A stretch of 10,079 nt of DNA, from contig JAITET010000079.1 of assembly GCA_031281895.1 (NCBI GenBank), positions 1 to 10,079 of the forward strand. Direction: 5' to 3'. Under the pieces are notes generated by a model. It saw only the letters and a program-made list of their open reading frames with translations, was not told the DNA's origin and made no database searches. Source of the stretch: Puniceicoccales bacterium (GTDB lineage: Bacteria > Verrucomicrobiota > Verrucomicrobiia > Opitutales > JAIRKQ01). The translations under genes and the position numbers were made by a program. Each line of letters opens with the position of its first letter. Within the stretch, counting starts at the first letter, position 1. This document shows positions 6,803 through 10,079 of this stretch, in pieces.

Positions 6803-7170
6803 ATTCCACGGGAATCGTCCTTATCTTTTACTACATATCCGTTTTCCTGGCGCCTATGGTTAATTGAATTTTTTTTGCAATAGGTCTCAAAGACATCATC
6901 CGCAGACATACCAAGAACCTGGGCAATTGCTATCAAAAAATGAAACAGGTCAATTAATTCGACACGGGCATTTTGCTCGTCAAACTTTTGATATTTTGCC
7001 CACCACTTCCATGGGACAGAATCTACCAGTTCCGCCGTTTCTTGTTGCACAGCACGCGTATAATTCAATATCCATTGTATTTTTTCTTGTTCGGTTAGAT
7101 TGTTAACGCTAACACCCATCCGCTCGTTTAGAGCAGCCTGCATGGCAAACATTTTTTCTAGCTTATCCAT
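6799..7170 (-). CDS. Dimeric-type dUTP diphosphatase (MazG superfamily)
   Basis: A 123-residue all-alpha NTP pyrophosphohydrolase. The metal-binding pattern E-x2-E (E44, E47) followed by E-x2-D (E71, D74) is intact, and the block DSVPWKWWAKYQKFDEQNAR (50-69) plus ELIDLFHFLIAIAQVLGM is typical of the dimeric dUTPase (dUTPase_2) branch rather than MazG proper. The likely reaction is dUTP to dUMP and pyrophosphate, keeping uracil out of DNA and feeding dTMP synthesis. The ATG at 7170 has AGGA at 7181-7178, seven bases upstream; that AGGA lies in the 3' arm of a hairpin (7180-7226) that could hide it. It follows the small heat-shock gene by 82 bases on the same strand, so co-transcription is possible. 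dCTP or dUDP as additional substrate cannot be excluded. Confidence 0.85.
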   Translation of the reverse strand: MDKLEKMFAMQAALNERMGVSVNNLTEQEKIQWILNYTRAVQQETAELVDSVPWKWWAKYQKFDEQNARVELIDLFHFLIAIAQVLGMSADDVFETYCKKNSINHRRQENGYVVKDKDDSRGI

Positions 7171-7179
7171 AATAACATC

Positions 7180-7226
7180 CTAGGCACACCTCGTAACCTA
7201 TAAACAAGCGAAGGTGCAACGCCTAG
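7180..7226 (-). promoter_or_regulatory. Hairpin over the dUTPase ribosome binding site
   Basis: Arms GCCTAG (7221-7226) and CTAGGC (7180-7185) pair perfectly, then an internal loop (A against CAAC), then AGGTG (7212-7216) with CACCT (7187-7191) and CG (7209-7210) with CG (7192-7193), closing a 15-base loop: 13 pairs in all. In the minus-strand RNA the 3' arm includes the first two bases of the AGGA ribosome binding site. No T-run follows on that strand, so it does not look like a terminator. Confidence 0.45.
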
Positions 7227-7252
7227 CTCAGGTTTCTTTATATCACAAGAAT

Positions 7253-7765
7253 CTATTCAATGGTTATTTTTTGAACATTATCACTTTTTTTCTGCTTTGG
7301 GACTGTAATTGTCAGGATTCCATTTTCCAATTTTGCCTTCGTTTGTTTAAAATCCGCTTCCCGCAAGCATATGCTTCTTTCCATCGAAGAATCATACCTT
7401 TCGCGACACAAGTAGTCGTCTTTTTCGTCGGCGACCTTCTTTTCTCGATGGACGGAAATACAAAGTGTCTGGTCTTCAACGTTCAAATCTATTTCATTTT
7501 TTTTGACACCCGGTATTTCTGCTTCAATGACGTACTCCTTCTTTGTCGATTTTATATCAAGTTTAAACTCTTTCCCCAGCCCTAGGGAGTGGCGATGGCA
7601 AAAGCGTGTATCAAATAAACTGTTCATTTGATCGCAAAAATCTTCAAAAGAATCAGCGGATAACCCAACTGATGCTACGGTCATCAAATACCCAAGGACA
7701 ATCAACATTAAATTTTTCAATTTCATATTTTTCAAAAATAACCGATCTTTAATGATGTTTAACAT
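7253..7765 (-). CDS. Small heat-shock protein (Hsp20) with N-terminal export signal
   Basis: A 170-residue small heat-shock protein, an ATP-independent holdase. The alpha-crystallin domain (about 64-157) begins KEFKLDIKSTKKEYVIEAEI and contains the diagnostic AKLENGILTITVPK at 144-157; the C-terminal I-T-I at 167-169 is the IxI motif used in oligomer assembly. Unusually, residues 1-37 look like a signal peptide: Lys/Arg-rich start, hydrophobic LMLIVLGYLMTVASV at about 19-33, then GLSA before D38, so the protein is probably periplasmic or anchored in the inner membrane. The start is the ATG at 7765 because AAGGAG lies eight bases upstream; an ATG at 7816 in frame would add 17 residues, has no such site and would bury the signal. 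The mature part contains five cysteines. The ribosome binding site can be paired with an upstream U-tract. The dUTPase gene follows. Confidence 0.88.
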   Translation of the reverse strand: MLNIIKDRLFLKNMKLKNLMLIVLGYLMTVASVGLSADSFEDFCDQMNSLFDTRFCHRHSLGLGKEFKLDIKSTKKEYVIEAEIPGVKKNEIDLNVEDQTLCISVHREKKVADEKDDYLCRERYDSSMERSICLREADFKQTKAKLENGILTITVPKQKKSDNVQKITIE

Positions 7766-7773
7766 GACTACAA

Positions 7774-7797
7774 CTCCTTTTTCCGAAAAAAAAAAGA
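7774..7797 (-). promoter_or_regulatory. Candidate fourU-like RNA thermometer before hsp20
   Basis: In the minus-strand RNA a run of ten U (7795-7786) is followed by CGG, then AAAAAGGAG containing the ribosome binding site. UCUUUUUU (7797-7790) can pair with AAAAAGGA (7782-7775): eight pairs, one of them U-G, around a seven-base loop. This weak, A-U-rich helix covers most of the AAGGAG, as in fourU thermometers. A further GUUUA (7803-7799) can pair with UAAAC (7761-7757) just after the start codon. Confidence 0.45.
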
Positions 7798-7915
7798 CTA
7801 AACCGTCGGGGTGCAATATTATTTGTTGAAAAATTGTTGATTCCGTGATATTGACCCTCAGACGGTGGAGTAGTTTTCTATCCGTTGCTACAGGAAAGCT
7901 AGCCGATTGTTAGGT

Positions 7916-8719
7916 ATGATAGAAGTGAAGAATGCTGATTTTTGTATAGAACAGATAGCAAACTCTGGCCAATGTTTTCGCATAAACAAGCTTGGACCGA
8001 CGGACGTTTGGCAGGTTGTAGCATTCGGAAAAGAATTAACAATTTATCGGGTTGACCGGAACACTTCCGTTTTTCATTGTTCTCCTGAAGAATTTCAATC
8101 CATTTGGGTTGATTATTTCGATTTGCAAAGGGATTATGGGATGATCAAAGATTTAATTTTGACGGCCAACGATCCTTTTCTTCGCGATGCCATTGCCTAT
8201 GGAGCTGGCCTTCGCATCTTACGCCAAGATCTCTGGGAAACCATTGTAAGCTTCATAATTTCCCAAAGAAACAATATTCCCCGCATAAAAAGCACCATAG
8301 AAAAACTATGTGCCCCCTATGCATATGCATTTCCTTCGCCTCACATTTTGGCACGGTACGATGAAAAAGATTTTTGCAATCTTGGGCTTGGATATCGGGC
8401 AAGATATTTGACGGATATCGCAGGGAGTGTGAAAGCTGGAACTTTTGACATGGAATATTTAAAAACCTTAAGCACCAGGGAAGCTATCACATATTTAAAA
8501 AATTTCAATGGCATAGGGGAAAAAGTTGCCAATTGCATTGTTCTCTACGGTCTACATAGGCTTGAAGTTTTCCCCATAGACACATGGATTTCTCGAATTA
8601 TTCGAAATCAATATGGTGGAAATTTTGACATCAAAAACTTTTCTCCCTACGCCGGAATTGTTCAACAGTATATGTTTTTTTATCAAAGAAGTCTTCGAGG
8701 GCAAAGGAATATTCCCTAG
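7916..8719 (+). CDS. ogg: OGG1-type 8-oxoguanine DNA glycosylase/AP lyase
   Basis: A 267-residue helix-hairpin-helix-GPD glycosylase. The N-terminal domain has the SGQCFRI motif (17-23) of OGG1/AlkA-like proteins. The HhH is FNGIGEKVANCIVLYG (197-212); K203 matches the Schiff-base lysine of OGG1 and D222 in FPIDTWI the catalytic aspartate, so both glycosylase and AP-lyase activity are expected. It should remove 8-oxoguanine opposite cytosine, resembling bacterial (clostridial-type) OGG proteins. There is no iron-sulfur cysteine cluster at the C-terminus, unlike MutY/Nth. Start: ATG at 7916; a TTG at 7907 would add three residues and sits 11 bases after AGGA (7892-7895), so it may be the true start. 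The gene is divergent from hsp20 and its stop overlaps the MarC-family stop by four bases, tail to tail. Confidence 0.88.
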   Translation: MIEVKNADFCIEQIANSGQCFRINKLGPTDVWQVVAFGKELTIYRVDRNTSVFHCSPEEFQSIWVDYFDLQRDYGMIKDLILTANDPFLRDAIAYGAGLRILRQDLWETIVSFIISQRNNIPRIKSTIEKLCAPYAYAFPSPHILARYDEKDFCNLGLGYRARYLTDIAGSVKAGTFDMEYLKTLSTREAITYLKNFNGIGEKVANCIVLYGLHRLEVFPIDTWISRIIRNQYGGNFDIKNFSPYAGIVQQYMFFYQRSLRGQRNIP

Positions 8720-9420
8720 CAGACGTGCGTACTTTGCATCACCTGGGTGACCTGTGTCACCTTTTCCAGAGGTTTTAAAACCTGAAGATCCGCCTCTCTT
8801 AAACCACCAAATATCATCTGAATTCCCAGTGTTGCAATGATAAGTCCAGACAACTTGAAGCTCAACTTTAACACCATCGGAGTTAGCCATTTGGTCCCCT
8901 TCGCGCTAGATACTAGCAATAGATATAATACTCCAAAGACGAATGTAAGGGCCACCAATCCAACAATGTTCTGCATAAATCCCTCGGCCTGACTTTGTAG
9001 GGCTACGGTTGCTGTGAGGCAGGCAGGCCCACAAATAATAGGAATTCCGAGAGGTGTTATGGCAATATCAGTTTTGCTCTTTTTTGCAGATTCTTTGCTG
9101 CTACTCTTATCTTGGTCATTGGTGCTATCCATGTCGGTGGAATTGAGCATCGATATGCCCAGTAAGGTTAGAATAATACCCCCGGTTATGCAGAAGGATC
9201 CCATTGTGACCCCAAGAAATTCAAAAAACTTTTCACCCACTATTGCGAAAAATAGTGCCGTGCCATAGGCTACGGAAGTTCCCACTTTGGCTGCTCGAAC
9301 GCGTTCAGCTAGCGTATAGGGGGCTGTCATGCTTACAAAAAGCGCAACAATCGCTAAGGGGCAACTTATGATGAACAGCCTGGAAAAATATTGAACCAAA
9401 TACTGCATGTATCCTAACAT
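8716..9420 (-). CDS. MarC-family integral membrane protein
   Basis: A 234-residue inner-membrane protein with six likely membrane segments (about 11-31, 46-63, 70-90, 121-140, 152-171, 188-207) and the family motif AITPLGIPIICGPACLT at 120-136, the second half-repeat of the MarC/NAAT fold. The loop between the halves (92-118) is polar and Ser/Lys-rich (KSSSKESAKKSKTD). The function of MarC proteins is unsettled; despite the name they are not established as multidrug exporters. The first half lacks the usual D in 'DP' (here SCPLAIVALF, 19-28). The short hydrophilic tail VTQVTQVMQSTHVC may simply be extended sequence. Start: ATG at 9420, with a second ATG at 9408 (MQYLVQYF); a promoter-like pair just upstream would leave almost no leader for the first, so 9408 is a real alternative. 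Confidence 0.82.
   Translation of the reverse strand: MLGYMQYLVQYFSRLFIISCPLAIVALFVSMTAPYTLAERVRAAKVGTSVAYGTALFFAIVGEKFFEFLGVTMGSFCITGGIILTLLGISMLNSTDMDSTNDQDKSSSKESAKKSKTDIAITPLGIPIICGPACLTATVALQSQAEGFMQNIVGLVALTFVFGVLYLLLVSSAKGTKWLTPMVLKLSFKLSGLIIATLGIQMIFGGLREADLQVLKPLEKVTQVTQVMQSTHVC
8746..8765 (+). terminator. Possible terminator after ogg, inside the 3' end of the MarC gene
   Basis: GGTGAC (8746-8751) and GTCACC (8756-8761) form a perfect six-pair stem with loop CTGT, followed by only four T (8762-8765). It lies 26 bases after the ogg stop, within the opposite-strand codons for the VTQVTQ tail of the MarC protein. The short T-run makes it weak. Confidence 0.35.
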
Positions 9421-9428
9421 GGGAATGT

Positions 9429-9457
9429 GTTAAAACTGCTTAATGATAGTAAGTCAA
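9429..9457 (-). promoter_or_regulatory. Candidate sigma-70 promoter for the MarC gene
   Basis: On the minus strand TTGACT (9457-9452, five of six consensus bases), a 17-base spacer, then TTTAAC (9434-9429, four of six). Transcription would begin around 9421-9423, right at the first ATG of the MarC gene. This favours either a near-leaderless message or use of the second ATG at 9408. Confidence 0.4.
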
Positions 9458-9847
9458 GCTTTTTATTCATTTCAGTACGGAAATCTTAGAAACATGCATT
9501 GGTAAAAAGATGTGGCGGCATTGTTGTCTCGGGTTGAAGTTTGCTCCATGATTTTACTTCAAGTACTTTGTGTTTTTACCATCAGCAATGTAACATAAGC
9601 AAGCCATCCAACACCGTTGGATCGCACAAAAGGTGATCTCATTTGTGGAGTTGGGGCCCAAAATATGGCATTGAAACAATGACATACAAAAAAACATTGA
9701 CACCAAGGAATTCCCGGCATTGAGAACTCCTAGGTGTACGCATCAAATTAATCTAAATTCCAAAGTCGTTTGCCGATGCAACCTTGGAGAAAGTTATGGA
9801 GTGAAATCACAGATCTCACAGGTTTAACTTCCTCCTATGACCAAACC
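9458..9847. other. Intergenic region with hairpins, no convincing gene
   Basis: No protein gene is convincing on either strand. The stretch holds nested inverted repeats at 9501-9580 (8-base outer and 7-base inner arms), a perfect hairpin ATCCAAC-ACC-GTTGGAT at 9606-9622, a small CATTG-AAA-CAATG hairpin at 9669-9681, and the terminator-like hairpin at 9700-9737. On the minus strand a strong AGGAGG (9836-9831) precedes a 23-codon frame starting GTG at 9819; this is discussed as a finding rather than called. Confidence 0.45.
9688..9737 (-). terminator. Probable terminator for the repeat-protein gene
   Basis: On the minus strand ACACC-T-AGGA... (9737 onward) folds back on itself: five pairs (9733-9737 with 9700-9704), one mismatch, four pairs (9728-9731 with 9706-9709), one mismatch, three pairs (9724-9726 with 9711-9713), ten-base loop. 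Five bases later comes a run of seven T (9694-9688). It is the first terminator-like structure downstream of the repeat protein. Confidence 0.45.
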
Positions 9848-9949
9848 TTATTACTGACCGAAACTACTGTTGCCCCCACCAAGACTTCCATAACCTGCCT
9901 CTACAGAGGCAGGCATTGAGGAAGACAGCGGTACAGGAGTTGGGGTTGA
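9848..9949 (-). pseudogene. Continuation of the repeat protein after the in-frame TAG
   Basis: Directly after the TAG the same frame goes on as STPTPVPLSSSMPA, SVEAGYGSLGGGNS, SFGQ and ends in two consecutive TAA codons (9853-9848). This matches the preceding unit residue by residue (STQTSVPLSPSTPA, SVDVGYENLGGGNN), so it was translated at some time. It is either a truncated tail left by a recent stop or, less likely, still read through. No start codon or ribosome binding site would let it be made separately. Confidence 0.55.
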
Positions 9950-10078
9950 CTATGCGAAATCAGGATAACCGAAACTATTGTTGCCCCCACCGAGATTTTC
10001 ATAACCTACATCTACAGAGGCAGGCGTCGAGGGAGACAGCGGTACGGACGTTTGGGTTGACGCAGGATAACCGAAACT
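9854..10078 (-). repeat. Tandem coding repeat, 102- and 111-base units plus a partial
   Basis: Unit A spans 10078-9977 (34 codons), unit B 9976-9866 (37 codons) and a partial unit C 9865-9854 (SFGQ). Each begins AGTTTCGGT on the minus strand. B differs from A by a net nine-base gain where GCG is replaced by GATTTCGCATAG, which brings in the TAG. Conserved blocks include GTACCGCTGTCT and GGTGGGGGCAAC. More units probably lie beyond the right edge. Confidence 0.8.
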
Positions 10079-10079
10079 A
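9950..10079 (-). CDS. Pro/Ser/Gly-rich tandem-repeat protein, C-terminal fragment
   Basis: This minus-strand frame enters from beyond the right edge and reaches a TAG at 9952-9950. I do not recognise a family. In the window it encodes 42 residues: one full 34-residue unit, SFGYPASTQTSVPLSPSTPA (first 20 residues) then SVDVGYENLGGGNN, and the start of a second unit (SFGYPDFA) before the stop. The composition (Pro, Ser, Thr, Gly, Tyr; no long hydrophobic stretch) suggests a disordered, possibly surface or secreted, low-complexity C-terminal region. That this is coding is inferred from the repeat: the two units keep the same frame, with most differences conservative and length changes in multiples of three. 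The homologous reading frame continues past the TAG for 32 codons to a double TAA, so the annotated end may be a nonsense mutation rather than the ancestral C-terminus. Confidence 0.6.
   Translation of the reverse strand, partial: SFGYPASTQTSVPLSPSTPASVDVGYENLGGGNNSFGYPDFA

Noticed and set aside
7214..7585. Plus-strand 123-codon frame opposite hsp20
   Set aside because: It is antisense to the conserved alpha-crystallin domain and has no family features or ribosome binding site.
9606..9622. Perfect ATCCAAC-ACC-GTTGGAT hairpin as a terminator
   Set aside because: No T-run follows it on either strand, so it is noted only as a hairpin in the intergenic region.

Overview
The window comes from a low-GC Gram-negative bacterium. 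LpxD (lipid A synthesis) and an OmpH/Skp-type periplasmic chaperone show an LPS-bearing outer membrane, and a class III (oxygen-sensitive) ribonucleotide reductase points to anaerobic growth. An alternative-type L36/L31 pair, an OGG1-type glycosylase and a small proline/serine-rich repeat protein add little taxonomic resolution. My guess is the Planctomycetes-Verrucomicrobia-Chlamydiae group, at low confidence. This looks like chromosomal housekeeping DNA: I see no phage, transposon, CRISPR or plasmid genes.

Layout, left to right. 1-68: start of exonuclease III (minus strand, leaves the window). 376-2118 (plus): envelope pair skp and lpxD, separated by a probable terminator. 2176-5388 (minus): nrdD followed 21 bases later by a HAD-family phosphatase; upstream of nrdD lie an A/T-tract UP element, a -35/-10 pair and two NrdR boxes three helical turns apart. 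5776-6369 (plus): L36 and L31 genes, both of the cysteine-poor type, then two threonine tRNAs (TGT, CGT), probably one transcription unit. 6515-6588 (minus): tRNA-Gln(CTG). 6608-6802: possible small, very basic protein. 6799-7765 (minus): a small heat-shock protein with an export signal, followed by a dimeric-type dUTPase of the MazG superfamily. 7916-8719 (plus): OGG1-like 8-oxoguanine glycosylase, converging on a MarC-family membrane protein (8716-9420, minus). 9421-9847: no convincing gene, but several hairpins including a minus-strand terminator. 9848-10079: C-terminal end of a Pro/Ser/Gly-rich tandem-repeat protein read on the minus strand, with an in-frame TAG inside the last repeat.

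Functional themes are DNA precursor supply and genome maintenance (NrdD, dUTPase, OGG, ExoIII), the outer membrane (Skp, LpxD) and translation (L36, L31, three tRNAs). The most interesting signals are regulatory or structural: the NrdR-controlled nrdD promoter; a U-tract that can pair with the ribosome binding site of the exported small heat-shock protein, like a fourU RNA thermometer; a hairpin covering the dUTPase ribosome binding site; and the repeat protein whose coding homology continues past a stop codon. I found no clear wholly new multi-gene system.
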